Positions 15,765 through 24,580 of a stretch of 64,000 nucleotides of DNA are shown piece by piece (position 1 is the stretch's first letter; each line of letters starts with the position of its first letter). Location: positions 62,001 through 126,000 of the forward strand of contig NZ_JANIOF010000004.1 of the NCBI RefSeq assembly GCF_024733555.1. Direction: 5' to 3'. A program made the translations under genes and the position numbers. Origin of the DNA: Paenibacillus sp. SC116. GTDB taxonomy: Bacteria > Bacillota > Bacilli > Paenibacillales > Paenibacillaceae. Under the pieces are notes generated by a model, which was not told where the DNA came from, ran no database searches, and saw nothing but the letters and a program-made list of their open reading frames with translations.

Positions 15765-15836
15765 CCTGAATATAAACCTTTCATTTTAGAATAGATGAGA
15801 ACGAACAATCGGCTATTCTAGAATAAGCGTAAATGG

Positions 15837-15862
15837 GGCAGGCCGAAATGGTCTGCCTTTCG
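15837..15862 (+). terminator. Terminator of the Bce-type operon
   Basis: GGCAGGCC pairs with GGTCTGCC (one G-U), 5-base loop, followed by TTTCG. Confidence 0.7.
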
Positions 15863-15997
15863 CTGTTTGTTGCTTTTATTGATGATGCTCTTACTATTGG
15901 TTTCTCAATGATGTTCTTTCTTAGTACTGATCTTCTGGTCAGTGTTAGTGTTCTCGTTGTTCTTGCTTATTGCTGTCATTTTCGATCTCGTTAGAGG

Positions 15998-16402
15998 CTA
16001 GTGTCCTGATTCTACAGAGACAGGCAAATGTAAATAGCGCTTCAGCAAGCTTGTCACTTCGGTACGGAGCAGCCCGCGCAGAAGGTAGAAGGAGTGCTCA
16101 TAGCCTTGCACGACATATTGCACACGTATGCCATGAGATTGGCGCTCTTCATCCAGAACTTTAATGCCAGTGCGGCGAAATTGGGCACGGATACGGGATA
16201 AATCTGCATGGGCTTCATCCTGAGCGCGACGCAGTGATTCCACGTATACATGCGCCATCTTCAAGGCAGAGTTTCCGATGCTGGCGATGTCGCGCTCCAG
16301 CACATCCAAGACGAGAACGGCGATCATATACTGTTTGACCGTCATCTTATGTTCGGTGCGATGTGGAGCAGTCTCCTGAGGCTTGGGAGCTTGATTGGCC
16401 AA
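15998..16402 (-). CDS. Hypothetical conserved-type protein
   Basis: 134 residues, probable TTG start at 16402 with AGAGAGGAAG upstream. A polar N-terminus is followed by a long helical region (MTVKQYMIAVLVLDVLERDI...) and a basic stretch (RIRAQFRRTG), then VQYVVQGYEHSFYLLRGLL. Soluble, basic. I do not recognise it. It is divergent from the 94-residue gene and the Crp/Fnr regulator, and the region between carries two palindromes. Confidence 0.6.
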   Translation of the reverse strand: MANQAPKPQETAPHRTEHKMTVKQYMIAVLVLDVLERDIASIGNSALKMAHVYVESLRRAQDEAHADLSRIRAQFRRTGIKVLDEERQSHGIRVQYVVQGYEHSFYLLRGLLRTEVTSLLKRYLHLPVSVESGH

Positions 16403-16434
16403 CTTATTTCTTCCTCTCTATTTGGGTATTTCAA

Positions 16435-16489
16435 ATAAATAAGAACTAATGTTCTTATTTATATCCAATATAACGAACGAATATTCGTT
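16435..16489. promoter_or_regulatory. Two palindromes in a divergent promoter region
   Basis: ATAAATAAGAAC and GTTCTTATTTAT (16435-16462) form a perfect 12-bp inverted repeat with a 4-base centre. AACGAATATTCGTT (16476-16489) is a perfect palindrome, and it overlaps CGAAC-4-ATTCG (16474-16487), one base from the Bacillus LexA box CGAAC-4-GTTCG. These may be operators for one or both flanking genes. Confidence 0.4.
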
Positions 16490-16616
16490 TAGCAATAAGA
16501 AATTGATATGGTTATAATTGGATTGACGCAAATGAATCTGGATGCGTTATCGTTATAGGAGGAATGTGAGCAATTTAACAGATAATCAACAGATAGAGAC
16601 AAAGGATGAGAAAGAA

Positions 16617-16901
16617 ATGAACAACGTACAATTCCAATTACAATCGCAAGAAGGGGACACGGCTGTTTATCTATTTCAAATGACGAATCATGAGAATGAG
16701 CAAGTAGAAGGAATGTTTGAAGTCAATCTTCCTGCTTATTGCAAGCTGAGTGAAGAGGGAGCCGAGGATGCGGAGCAACAAGCTATTTATTGGTTGACCC
16801 CGATTCAGTCAAACGCTCAGTATTGGAGCGGGATGAAAGTCTTTTTCCGTGTGTATAAGCATTATTTGGAGCATGGTGCATACATAGGCAGCAGCGAATA
16901 A
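16617..16901 (+). CDS. Small acidic hypothetical protein
   Basis: 94 residues from ATG 16617 with AGGATGAG upstream. A GTG at 16566 follows AGGAGG but at only 3 bases, so a 111-residue form is possible. The protein is acidic, with a beta-rich start (NVQFQLQSQEGDTAVYLF) and aromatic C-terminus (SNAQYWSGMKVFFRVYKHYL). Unknown family. The Crp/Fnr gene follows 60 bases downstream and may be co-transcribed. Confidence 0.55.
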   Translation: MNNVQFQLQSQEGDTAVYLFQMTNHENEQVEGMFEVNLPAYCKLSEEGAEDAEQQAIYWLTPIQSNAQYWSGMKVFFRVYKHYLEHGAYIGSSE

Positions 16902-16961
16902 GAGGCAATTCTATATAACGTATGAAATCGATAAAAGAATGGATGGAAAGGAGGGGGACGC

Positions 16962-17471
16962 TTGCGACTAACGTTACATCGAGGAGAAGTGTTATTTCGG
17001 CAAGGAGATCCGGGAACGTATTTATATCGAATTATGAGCGGCGTGTTTAAAGTAACTCGTTTGCATGAGAATGGGAATATATTATTGTTCAATTTATTAT
17101 TTCCTGGAGAAATCGTACCCCATCATTCCTTACTGTCAGCGAAAGATTGTCATGGTACGGCAACCGCTCTTACGACAAGCGAGGTGGAGCGCATACCAGC
17201 CGACGACTGGTATGCAGAGCTCGCGAAGCAGCCCGAAAAGGCCATTGAAGTAGGCAGAGTATTGCAAGATAAGCTGCGCTTTATGCAGCAGCGCATTGAC
17301 CATTTGACGATCGGTTCACCAGCCGAGAGGCTGAAGCTGTTGCAGCAGTCATTAAGCAGCTATACCGAGCAGAAACCGCTCACGGATATTCTCACGCAAG
17401 AAGAAATTGGGCAGTTTATCGGTGTTCGTCGGGAGACGATTAATCGCTTGTTAAGAAATGATTTGGAATAA
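16962..17471 (+). CDS. Crp/Fnr family transcriptional regulator
   Basis: 169 residues, TTG start with AAGGAGGGGG upstream. A cyclic-nucleotide-binding-type beta barrel occupies residues 1-85 (GEVLFRQGDPGTYLYRIMSG), followed by the dimer helix and a C-terminal HTH with LTQEEIGQFIGVRRETINRL. It is about 50 residues shorter than the family norm: both the start of the barrel and the wing after the HTH are short. No Fe-S Cys cluster is seen, so it is not a classical Fnr. The convergent MFS gene ends 4 bases away. Confidence 0.8.
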   Translation: MRLTLHRGEVLFRQGDPGTYLYRIMSGVFKVTRLHENGNILLFNLLFPGEIVPHHSLLSAKDCHGTATALTTSEVERIPADDWYAELAKQPEKAIEVGRVLQDKLRFMQQRIDHLTIGSPAERLKLLQQSLSSYTEQKPLTDILTQEEIGQFIGVRRETINRLLRNDLE

Positions 17472-17475
17472 AGGG

Positions 17476-18672
17476 TTAGGCAGAAGGCGTTCGATGTACA
17501 TGTGCAGACTTGTTGCTTGCCATCACATAGATCATGATGGCCATGGATAAAGTAATCAAGCCAGCAGGGATCCAGAAAATGTTCGGTGTAACGCCATCGA
17601 TAAACAATGGCAAATGGTAACCAATCAGTGTGGCCGTTTGTGATAAGAAAATGTACAGGCTGGCACCGAACCCTGCACGATGCAGAAACATGCGCTGTAC
17701 ATAGCCCATGCCGACCCCATATAGAATCGATACAAAGACGGAGTATATCGGCTGCACAAAGAAGAACATTGTCAGAGATGTGCTCCAGCTGTATACGAGA
17801 TACGTAATAAGGGCGAACATACTTCCGAGCAGAATAACAGACTTATATCCGTACTTCACAGCCCAATAGCCAGCAGCAGTCATAAACAGCAGCTCGAACA
17901 CTGCTTGAATACTCCATAAATAAGACATGAGCCGCGGATCGCCAAATAACTCATGGACGACGAGCGGCAAATACAATCCTCGAATTGCATCCGAACAGCT
18001 CAACAACAAAATGGCAAGCAGCATCAGCAGAGAAAAGGGTTCATTTGCGTTTGAACGAACCTGCTGGGCTGAGCTGTCCGTTGTGACTTCCTTATATAAG
18101 AGCAGCAGCAAGCAGAGTGCAGCATATCCAGCAAGATTGCCCCAAAGCACCCCTTGAAATGTCGCAAGCAAATAGAGGTTGGCACCAAGCAGCAGGCCGC
18201 TAAAGAAACCAATACTATAGGTTGCCCGCAGCCATATTTGCGCCATTTCTACGATGGTTGGTGCTTTGCTCGTAAAGTGATTGCGTGCCATGGCGAATAA
18301 TTGCCCGAAAATTAAGCCTGACGGAGATACGGCTACTATCATTCCAATGAGTGCAGAACTGTAGCTGTCGGCATTCATATATAGGAGCAGTCCTATTATA
18401 CAGAGCAGAGAGGCTATGACCGGCAGCAGCTTCTTCCGTTTCATCTTGTCACTAATTAGTCCGACGGAGATCGTCGTCAACATGTTAAGAAACAGAGAAA
18501 TCGCAAAAATAGAAGTTATCTCCTCCTTGCCAAGCCCCACCGAATCTTGCAGGTAAATCGCGTTCATCGGCGCTAAAATACCTGTTCCTATTCCATAGAT
18601 GAAGAGCGTTAACAGTAACGTTCTTGCCCCTTGAATATGTACAAATGATTTCAAATCCTGCCATACGCGCAT
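17476..18672 (-). CDS. MFS transporter
   Basis: 398 residues from ATG 18672 with AAAGGTGGAG upstream; the frame extends to 18756 without a start signal. Twelve hydrophobic segments fit the major facilitator superfamily. The loop between helices 2 and 3 is SDKMKRKKLLPV, the usual basic DxxxRK signature. Probably an exporter of sugars or drugs at the cytoplasmic membrane. It is divergent from the DeoR-type regulator gene, with an operator-like repeat at 18810-18830. Confidence 0.85.
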   Translation of the reverse strand: MRVWQDLKSFVHIQGARTLLLTLFIYGIGTGILAPMNAIYLQDSVGLGKEEITSIFAISLFLNMLTTISVGLISDKMKRKKLLPVIASLLCIIGLLLYMNADSYSSALIGMIVAVSPSGLIFGQLFAMARNHFTSKAPTIVEMAQIWLRATYSIGFFSGLLLGANLYLLATFQGVLWGNLAGYAALCLLLLLYKEVTTDSSAQQVRSNANEPFSLLMLLAILLLSCSDAIRGLYLPLVVHELFGDPRLMSYLWSIQAVFELLFMTAAGYWAVKYGYKSVILLGSMFALITYLVYSWSTSLTMFFFVQPIYSVFVSILYGVGMGYVQRMFLHRAGFGASLYIFLSQTATLIGYHLPLFIDGVTPNIFWIPAGLITLSMAIMIYVMASNKSAHVHRTPSA

Positions 18673-18809
18673 AGCTGCTCCACCTTTCTTATTTCTCCTT
18701 ATTTGTATGCTGCTGATTGCTAAGTAACGGGAGTGATTTATAACATTTTTCAACAAAAAACCACATTTTGTTCTTGCCTTTATCCTATTTATGCCATAAT
18801 CTTATCTCA

Positions 18810-18830
18810 AGCCAATAAGTGGAATTGGCT
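18810..18830 (+). promoter_or_regulatory. Operator-like inverted repeat before the DeoR-type gene
   Basis: AGCCAAT and ATTGGCT form a perfect 7-bp inverted repeat with a 7-base centre, between a CATAAT box (18795-18800) and the AGGAGG ribosome binding site (18835-18840). The position fits autoregulation by the gene product. Confidence 0.5.
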
Positions 18831-18853
18831 AGATAGGAGGTGAATAGTCAACG

Positions 18854-19435
18854 ATGCTGCCAATTGAAAGAAGACAACAAATTTTAACATGGGTTGAGCA
18901 AGAAGGTAGTTTGCGTGTGTCTGACATTAGCAGTCGATTGGATGTATCGGAAATGACGGTGTATCGCGATATTAAGCCCTTAATTGATGAGCAGAAGGTC
19001 ATTAAGACATCGAATGGAATTGCTGCGCTGCCTCATCGAAATACGGCTGCCAACGCGGTGCCTACCTGTACGTATTGCTACAAAAATGCGAACACGAGGT
19101 ACTCCGTTAAGCTTATCACGAAGAACCAACAGATTGAACATACTTGCTGCGCGCATTGTGCACTGCTTCGTTATGAGGATGTCGAGTGTGATGTGATTCT
19201 TTGTCATGACTTTTTGACAGACACGACGATTAGTGCCAAGATGGCTACTTTTTTGTTCCATGCAGATGTAAACATCAATTGTTGTCAACCAACGATACTT
19301 ACTTTTGATTCCTACCAGCAGGCAGTGAAGTTTCAAACGGGCTTCGGTGGGGAAATTTATCGCTTTGAGGAGGCTGTCCAAACACTAAAACAACAAATGC
19401 ACACACAATCGTGCGCGAATCGAAACCATTTATAA
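18854..19435 (+). CDS. DeoR-type HTH regulator fused to a Cys-rich NosL-like domain
   Basis: 193 residues. Residues 1-55 are a DeoR-family winged helix (RRQQILTWVEQEGSLRVSDI, then DVSEMTVYRDI). Instead of the usual sugar-phosphate sensor, the rest holds CTYC, TCCAHC and NCCQP motifs and ends with FQTGFGGEIYRFEEA, a pattern like NosL copper-binding proteins. This suggests a metal-responsive repressor. It starts a probable operon with a PepSY membrane protein and a FixH/YtkA-like lipoprotein. The regulator role is solid; the copper link is an inference. Confidence 0.75.
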   Translation: MLPIERRQQILTWVEQEGSLRVSDISSRLDVSEMTVYRDIKPLIDEQKVIKTSNGIAALPHRNTAANAVPTCTYCYKNANTRYSVKLITKNQQIEHTCCAHCALLRYEDVECDVILCHDFLTDTTISAKMATFLFHADVNINCCQPTILTFDSYQQAVKFQTGFGGEIYRFEEAVQTLKQQMHTQSCANRNHL

Positions 19436-19451
19436 GGGGGAATATCATATC

Positions 19452-20855
19452 GTGGAAGCGAACGAAGCGTTTCAGACTAATGCTGTGTCCGTGAAGACGA
19501 AGCCTAAGGCGTCTTTCTATCAAATTGTATGGAGATGGCATTTTTACGCAGGATTGTTCGCTGCACCATTTCTCATCGTGCTTGCTATAAGTGGAGGTGT
19601 TTACTTATTCAAGCCTCAAATTGAATCTATGCTGTATAAAAATATGTATTACGTGGAGCAGCCATCAGATGACTCACCCGCACTTGCTCCATCCGCACTC
19701 ATCCATTTTGTACAGCAGATGCATCCAAATGGGCATATCAATTCTATTACGTTTTATGATGACGCAACTAGAACGGTAGAAGTTGGCATGAGTGAAAATG
19801 ACATCGCCTCTTCTGTATTTATAAATCCATATAGCGGTGAAGTTATGGGCTCTCTCGTTAGCGGAGAAAGATTTACAGATATTTTTGTGAAAATGCATAG
19901 TGAGCTCATCATTGGTGGGACGGTTGCCAATTATCTCGTCGAGTTAGCCGCATGTTGGACCATTATATTGCTGCTGACAGGCTTGTACATGTGGTGGCCA
20001 AGAAATAAAGCCTCTATTTGGGGGACGGTACTGCCAAGATTGCGTCAAAAAGGGAAAGTGTTTTGGCGAGATATGCACGCGGTACCTGCCTTTTGGCTGT
20101 CGCTGTTTATTCTTATTTTAGTAGTGACAGGGCTTCCGTGGTCTGCGGTAACGGGTAAGCAGATTAGCAACCTAGCCACATCTACGAATACAGGCTACCC
20201 ACAATATGCTTTGGGCTCTGGTGCAAAGCCTGAATCGACCTTAAAGACGAAGGACGTTGCAAAGGGTGGCCCATGGGCAACAGAGAACTTGCCTGTTCCA
20301 ACTTCAGTGGCTAGTAGTTATGTTCCCTTGACGATTAATGAGGCAGTAATGATTGCAGATGGGACGAAGCTAGAGAAGCCATATCGAGTCACTATGCCGA
20401 AAAGTGAAACAGGCGTGTATACGATCACGACAACGCATGCAGTTCCAGGTGGAGAAGCGACGCTGCATTTGGATCAGTATTCGGGAGCTGTATTGAGTGA
20501 TGTGCGCTATGCAGATTACGGCATTATGGGAAAGGCGATTACAATAGGCATAGCTTTGCATGAAGGTCGTTTGTTCGGTGTTGCCAATCAATTGCTCGGA
20601 CTCATTACTTGCTTGGGCGTGATTGGTATTGTCATCAGCTCTTTCGTGATGTGGCGCAAGCGCAAGCCTCAGACGAAGCTAGGTTCACCGCCACCGAGCA
20701 AAGATAAAAATCGAACTAGAGTCGTGTTTCTCCTTATGCTCGTCATGGGCGTGTTAATGCCTTTAGTAGGGATTTCGATTATCGTCGTCTTTGTACTGGA
20801 TCGATTCGTGTTATCGCGTATTAAACCAATAAAAACGTGGTTGCATGGAGCTTAG
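19452..20855 (+). CDS. PepSY-associated transmembrane protein
   Basis: 467 residues, GTG start with AAGGGGG upstream, 16 bases after the regulator. It has four or five membrane helices, with the family pattern WRWHFYAGLFAAPFL at the N-terminus, conserved His in VKMHSELIIG, RDMHAVPAFW and ALHEGRLFG, and two PepSY-type extracytoplasmic domains. Such proteins are thought to reduce or move iron or copper at the membrane. Its position between a Cys-rich regulator and a His-tailed lipoprotein supports a metal role. Confidence 0.85.
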   Translation: MEANEAFQTNAVSVKTKPKASFYQIVWRWHFYAGLFAAPFLIVLAISGGVYLFKPQIESMLYKNMYYVEQPSDDSPALAPSALIHFVQQMHPNGHINSITFYDDATRTVEVGMSENDIASSVFINPYSGEVMGSLVSGERFTDIFVKMHSELIIGGTVANYLVELAACWTIILLLTGLYMWWPRNKASIWGTVLPRLRQKGKVFWRDMHAVPAFWLSLFILILVVTGLPWSAVTGKQISNLATSTNTGYPQYALGSGAKPESTLKTKDVAKGGPWATENLPVPTSVASSYVPLTINEAVMIADGTKLEKPYRVTMPKSETGVYTITTTHAVPGGEATLHLDQYSGAVLSDVRYADYGIMGKAITIGIALHEGRLFGVANQLLGLITCLGVIGIVISSFVMWRKRKPQTKLGSPPPSKDKNRTRVVFLLMLVMGVLMPLVGISIIVVFVLDRFVLSRIKPIKTWLHGA

Positions 20856-20866
20856 GAGGCATCATC

Positions 20867-21361
20867 ATGATTAAAAAAATTACAGTTGGCATTATGCTGG
20901 CACTAGTCCTAGTAAACGTATCTGCCTGTACAGCTAATACAGAAACCCAGAAGAAGCAGCATGTATCCAGCCAGCTGAATGCGGAAATTATTACGCCTGA
21001 ATCAATCGCTTTGAAGCAGGAGACGGTACTCCAAGTGAGCCTTACTAATCAGAATGAACCTGTAACAAAGGCAGATCTCGTTCATTTTGAAATCTGGGAC
21101 GCGAAGAATGGGCGAGGCAAAGAGGGCAGTCAAATGCTTCCTGCTGAGCATGATAAGGACGGGCTCTACACCGTGAAAGCAACGTTCGAACAGAAAGGTG
21201 TCTACTATGTGCAAACCCATATTTCAGTGGGTGAGCAGCATGTGATGCCGAAGAAGCAATTAATCGTTGGTGATATATCCGAGGAAGAGCTGAAAGCCTT
21301 GCAAGACGAGTTGCCCAAACATGATCTAGACACATCAGGAGGGCATGAAGGTCATCATTAA
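20867..21361 (+). CDS. FixH/YtkA-like lipoprotein
   Basis: 164 residues from ATG 20867 (TAGGAGG upstream). A signal with lipobox VSAC leads to an Ig-like beta domain (VSLTNQNEPVTKADLVHFEI, then GVYYVQTHISVGEQH) as in YtkA/FixH proteins. The C-terminus is His-rich (HDLDTSGGHEGHH), suiting metal binding outside the membrane. Overlaps in frame with the end of the PepSY gene only if an upstream GTG is used, which lacks support. Third gene of the operon. Confidence 0.8.
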   Translation: MIKKITVGIMLALVLVNVSACTANTETQKKQHVSSQLNAEIITPESIALKQETVLQVSLTNQNEPVTKADLVHFEIWDAKNGRGKEGSQMLPAEHDKDGLYTVKATFEQKGVYYVQTHISVGEQHVMPKKQLIVGDISEEELKALQDELPKHDLDTSGGHEGHH

Positions 21362-21440
21362 TGATGAGTTCATTCGTAATGATGATGAGGTATTTTCAGA
21401 TGTGAATCGGGATCATACTTTATAATGAAATTCCTGCGAT

Positions 21441-21490
21441 TCTGCATCCTTTTCTAGTCCCAAGTGGCCCTCCATGAAAAAGGATGCAGA
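21441..21490. repeat. 13-bp perfect inverted repeat
   Basis: TCTGCATCCTTTT at 21441-21453 and AAAAGGATGCAGA at 21478-21490, separated by 24 bases. There is no T-run after the right arm on the plus strand, so it is not a standard terminator. The rest of the gene-free stretch 21362-21717 holds the terminator at 21539 and nothing else I can identify. Confidence 0.5.
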
Positions 21491-21538
21491 TGTGCATGCT
21501 TATCCGTGCAAAAGTGCCAAATTCTCTTGATATCAGTT

Positions 21539-21567
21539 AAATGCCTGCATCTGAGCAGGCATTTTTT
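21539..21567 (+). terminator. Terminator downstream of the PepSY operon
   Basis: AATGCCTGC pairs with GCAGGCATT across 6 bases, followed by T-run. Confidence 0.8.
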
Positions 21568-21717
21568 AATTAGCGTCTATACCGGATAAAATACCTGAAT
21601 ATTTACATGTATGTTCAAAACACTACGACAAAATCGAAATTGAATGAAGCACTGTTGAACAAAGAATGGGCTGCCTACGCATTTGATATGTAAGCTTTCG
21701 AACCTGATGCCAGTGGT

Positions 21718-22128
21718 CTATAGCTTTTTAGTGAAAATAATTTCTAGAGCAGGATCGATATCCATTAATAAACTGCCGGAATCTTTGTACCCTAGCTTAC
21801 GGTAGAAATGCTGCGCCTCTTCATTGGATTGAGAGGAGGTCATCACTTGATTGTGCCCCATCGTTCTCATTTCCGCTTCCCAAAACTCGACGAGCTGACG
21901 TCCATACCCTTTATTTCTGTAAGCATCATCAAAATAAAGCATATTCATAAACGGGAAGAGGTCCCAGAAGTACCCATATCGCAGCCAGCCCACTGTCTCG
22001 TTTTGGTCATTTATCGCTACAATGAACTCCTTGTCTTTCAATTTTCTCATCATCAACGACTTACACATATGCTTGTCACGTTCAAGGATGAACGGATAGT
22101 AGCTCTCATCTGCAATCTCAAATCTCAT
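21718..22128 (-). CDS. GNAT family N-acetyltransferase
   Basis: 136 residues. The acetyl-CoA-binding motif A is clear: YFDDAYRNKGYGRQLVEFWE, with RxxGxG. Motif B follows (SNEEAQHFYRKLGY). The family transfers acetyl groups from acetyl-CoA to amines of small molecules or proteins; the substrate is not deducible. Single gene on the minus strand. Confidence 0.88.
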   Translation of the reverse strand: MRFEIADESYYPFILERDKHMCKSLMMRKLKDKEFIVAINDQNETVGWLRYGYFWDLFPFMNMLYFDDAYRNKGYGRQLVEFWEAEMRTMGHNQVMTSSQSNEEAQHFYRKLGYKDSGSLLMDIDPALEIIFTKKL

Positions 22129-22282
22129 TGTAATCCCCTCGCATTATGATGTTGGTTAGCTAGTAAAGCAGTTTAATATGTAAAAATAAAACTATGAAAA
22201 TAATACCATGAAAATATGAGGTAAGCGATACGATTCTTTTTCTTAGTGAAAATAGAGTTTGAATAAGGATGAACAAGCCACA

Positions 22283-22319
22283 AGCCCCCTTAAGGTCAGA
22301 GATTGGCCTTAAGGGGGCT
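22283..22319 (-). terminator. Terminator of the 22325-22960 gene
   Basis: AGCCCCCTTAAGG pairs perfectly with CCTTAAGGGGGCT across 11 bases, just past the minus-strand stop. Confidence 0.8.
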
Positions 22320-22324
22320 ATTAA

Positions 22325-22960
22325 TTACGAAGTAAAGACGGAAGGAAACTGTTGGATCAATCCATTGGAAAACATATCGGCCATTAAGAGGGCTTGTTTC
22401 TCAATTTCATCGAAGTCTGCGATATCGGCAGCGTAGTCTTTGGTGAGTCGGTGCGCAGCTTCTGATTTGGTTAAAGCCAAATGCTCATAGAACATCTTTT
22501 TCACTTCTTCTTTAGGCCAATACGGATTAATACTGCTGAAAAACTCAGCAAGCTGATCAGCATTGGCATACCATCTCTTTTCCGCATCAGCCGTTTTTGC
22601 GCTATCTCCAGCTTTGGCTGCCTTTACAAGCTCAGCAGCAATGACGAGATGGTCTCGGAACAAAGTTTCAAATCTGGAAGCAACCTTGGAGCCATAGAAA
22701 TGTCTAAATACAACTGCCATATCTGGAACATTGCGCAGAAGTCGTTGGGTAACAGCTGCTTCATCAGCCAACCCTTCAGCTATGCTAATAATCGTCATTC
22801 TCGTCCAAGCAACATGCTGCTCCCAGAGCGTACGCATCAGATTCATGAGCTGAACAGCAGAGGTGCTGTATCCCGATCTCACCCACGTCTGAAACGTATG
22901 ATCACCTTCTGCTCGGATAGGGTACTGGTACACAGGAATCCCTATTGGATACATATACAT
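22325..22960 (-). CDS. Conserved helical protein, unknown
   Basis: 211 residues, AAGGAGATAA upstream of ATG. A Tyr/Pro-rich start (MYMYPIGIPVYQYPI) is followed by an all-helical domain with LMRTLWEQHVAWTRMTI and VFRHFYG. This resembles a Paenibacillus and Bacillus family often labelled acetylglutamate kinase in error; there is no kinase motif. The helices carry His and Arg but no obvious catalytic set. Role unknown. Single gene with its own terminator. Confidence 0.65.
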   Translation of the reverse strand: MYMYPIGIPVYQYPIRAEGDHTFQTWVRSGYSTSAVQLMNLMRTLWEQHVAWTRMTIISIAEGLADEAAVTQRLLRNVPDMAVVFRHFYGSKVASRFETLFRDHLVIAAELVKAAKAGDSAKTADAEKRWYANADQLAEFFSSINPYWPKEEVKKMFYEHLALTKSEAAHRLTKDYAADIADFDEIEKQALLMADMFSNGLIQQFPSVFTS

Positions 22961-23090
22961 TAGGTTATCTCCTTTAGTTTTTTTACAGCATATGAAAGGA
23001 CATTTCTGTGGGTGAATGTCATGAATTCTTGATCTATAAAAGCTATTTATTGGTAAGGTAACAGAATAAAATCGAACGATAAGTGAATTT

Positions 23091-23981
23091 TTGGTAAAAT
23101 GGATACAACAAGTGAATACACACGCATTAATAAAAATGATTATAGCAATGTCTATCTTTGGCTCAGTCGGCTTCTTTTCGGTACAAACTGGGATACCTGC
23201 GTTGGAGCTCGTATTTGTCCGATGTATATGTGCGACGATTTTTCTAAGTCTGGCTTGGTACGTGACAGGAAGCTATAAATCGGAAAAGTGGAAGTCAAAA
23301 GAAGTTGTGCAAGTTTTGTTCTGCGGGTTGTTTTTAGTGTTAAATTGGGTATTTTTATTTAAGTCATTTGAATTAACGTCCATTACGATTGGGATTACGA
23401 TCTACCATCTTGCGCCTGTTATTGTGCTTGTGGCGGGCAGTATCTTTTTTAAAGAGAAGATTACCATATTTGCTGCACTGTCTGTCGTTACATGCTTTGT
23501 CGGCACGGTGCTAATCGTAGGAATGGAAACATCGATATCGTGGGCTGACTTGATGTCATCTGGGCTCCTTTGGGCCTTTTTAGCAGCGGTATGTTATGCG
23601 GTCTTGATGATGCTTGGAAAAGGTGTGCAAGAGATGAGTTCGTACACAGTTACGTTTTTGCAGACGGCATTAGGTATTATCATCCTTCTACCTTTCGTTA
23701 ATTTTGCCGAATTTCATGATCTCACTGTGGCAAATTGGTTCTATATTATCGCAACAGGCATTATCCATACTGGGATTGTTTATTTACTATTCTTTGATAG
23801 TTTGCGTGAGCTGCCGACAGCTGTTATTTCGGCCTTGGTCTTTGTTGATCCGGCAGTTGCCATTTTGTTGGATATCGTCATTACAGGCTTTGTACCAAGC
23901 GTCATTCAGGGAGCCGGAATTGTTCTTATTTTTGTCGGCATGGTGTTTGCGGTTAAACAGCCATCAACCAATCATAGTTAG
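23091..23981 (+). CDS. EamA/DMT family transporter
   Basis: 296 residues with ten hydrophobic segments in two EamA repeats, the drug/metabolite transporter superfamily (RhaT/YdcZ-like exporters of metabolites or amino acids). The start is uncertain: TTG 23091 has only a weak site, while GTG 23112 or ATG 23142 are alternatives. Conserved features include the repeat ends ITIYHLAPVIVLVAGSIFFK and ISALVFVDPAVAILLD. Followed 29 bases later by the YfiT gene. Confidence 0.85.
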   Translation: MVKWIQQVNTHALIKMIIAMSIFGSVGFFSVQTGIPALELVFVRCICATIFLSLAWYVTGSYKSEKWKSKEVVQVLFCGLFLVLNWVFLFKSFELTSITIGITIYHLAPVIVLVAGSIFFKEKITIFAALSVVTCFVGTVLIVGMETSISWADLMSSGLLWAFLAAVCYAVLMMLGKGVQEMSSYTVTFLQTALGIIILLPFVNFAEFHDLTVANWFYIIATGIIHTGIVYLLFFDSLRELPTAVISALVFVDPAVAILLDIVITGFVPSVIQGAGIVLIFVGMVFAVKQPSTNHS

Positions 23982-24010
23982 CTAGTTTATAAGGAGCAGG
24001 AGGCGATTAG

Positions 24011-24535
24011 GTGGACAGACAATATCCCGTAGGAACGTTTACTTGGGAAGGAATCATTACGCTAGAACAGAGGCAGCAGTGGATTACAGAAATTGAGCAT
24101 TTGCCAACGAAGCTGCGAGCGCTTGTTCAAGGGCTGAACGAACAACAGCTAGAAACTCCATATCGGGAAGGTGGCTGGACGATTCGGCAGGTCGTGCACC
24201 ATATTGCGGATAGCCATATCAATAGTATTACTCGCTTTAAGCTCGCATTGACGGAGGATGTGCCAACGATTAAACCTTATGATGAGGCGAAATGGGTGAC
24301 ACTTGGAGATTCGAACGATGTGGATGTTGAGGTGTCACTTGCTTTAATTGAAGCATTGCACAGGAAATGGGTCATTTTGTTACAATCGATGACGGATCAG
24401 GACTTCCAACGAGCGTTCTATCATCCTGATTCCAAGCAGGAGATTCGTCTTGACTATAATGTTGGCCTATATGCATGGCATGGCAATCATCATGCCGCTC
24501 ACATCGAGCTGGCAAAGCGGGATATCGGGATGTAG
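24011..24535 (+). CDS. yfiT: YfiT family bacillithiol transferase (DinB fold)
   Basis: 174 residues, GTG start with AGGAGGCG upstream. The four-helix DinB-type fold carries the YfiT signature YPVGTFTW at the start and His ligands in VVHHIADSH (63-69) and HGNHHAAH near the C-terminus, which bind a divalent metal. The family catalyses conjugation of bacillithiol to electrophiles, a detoxification step in Firmicutes. It stands between a DMT transporter and an SDR protein. Confidence 0.88.
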   Translation: MDRQYPVGTFTWEGIITLEQRQQWITEIEHLPTKLRALVQGLNEQQLETPYREGGWTIRQVVHHIADSHINSITRFKLALTEDVPTIKPYDEAKWVTLGDSNDVDVEVSLALIEALHRKWVILLQSMTDQDFQRAFYHPDSKQEIRLDYNVGLYAWHGNHHAAHIELAKRDIGM

Positions 24536-24580
24536 AAATAAGTTCGAATCGTCATGCACCTACTAAACAGGAAATGAGTG

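Noticed and set aside
20370-20591. Minus-strand frames inside the PepSY, Rhs and glycosyltransferase genes
   Set aside because: They are shadows of strongly supported genes on the other strand and have no start signals.
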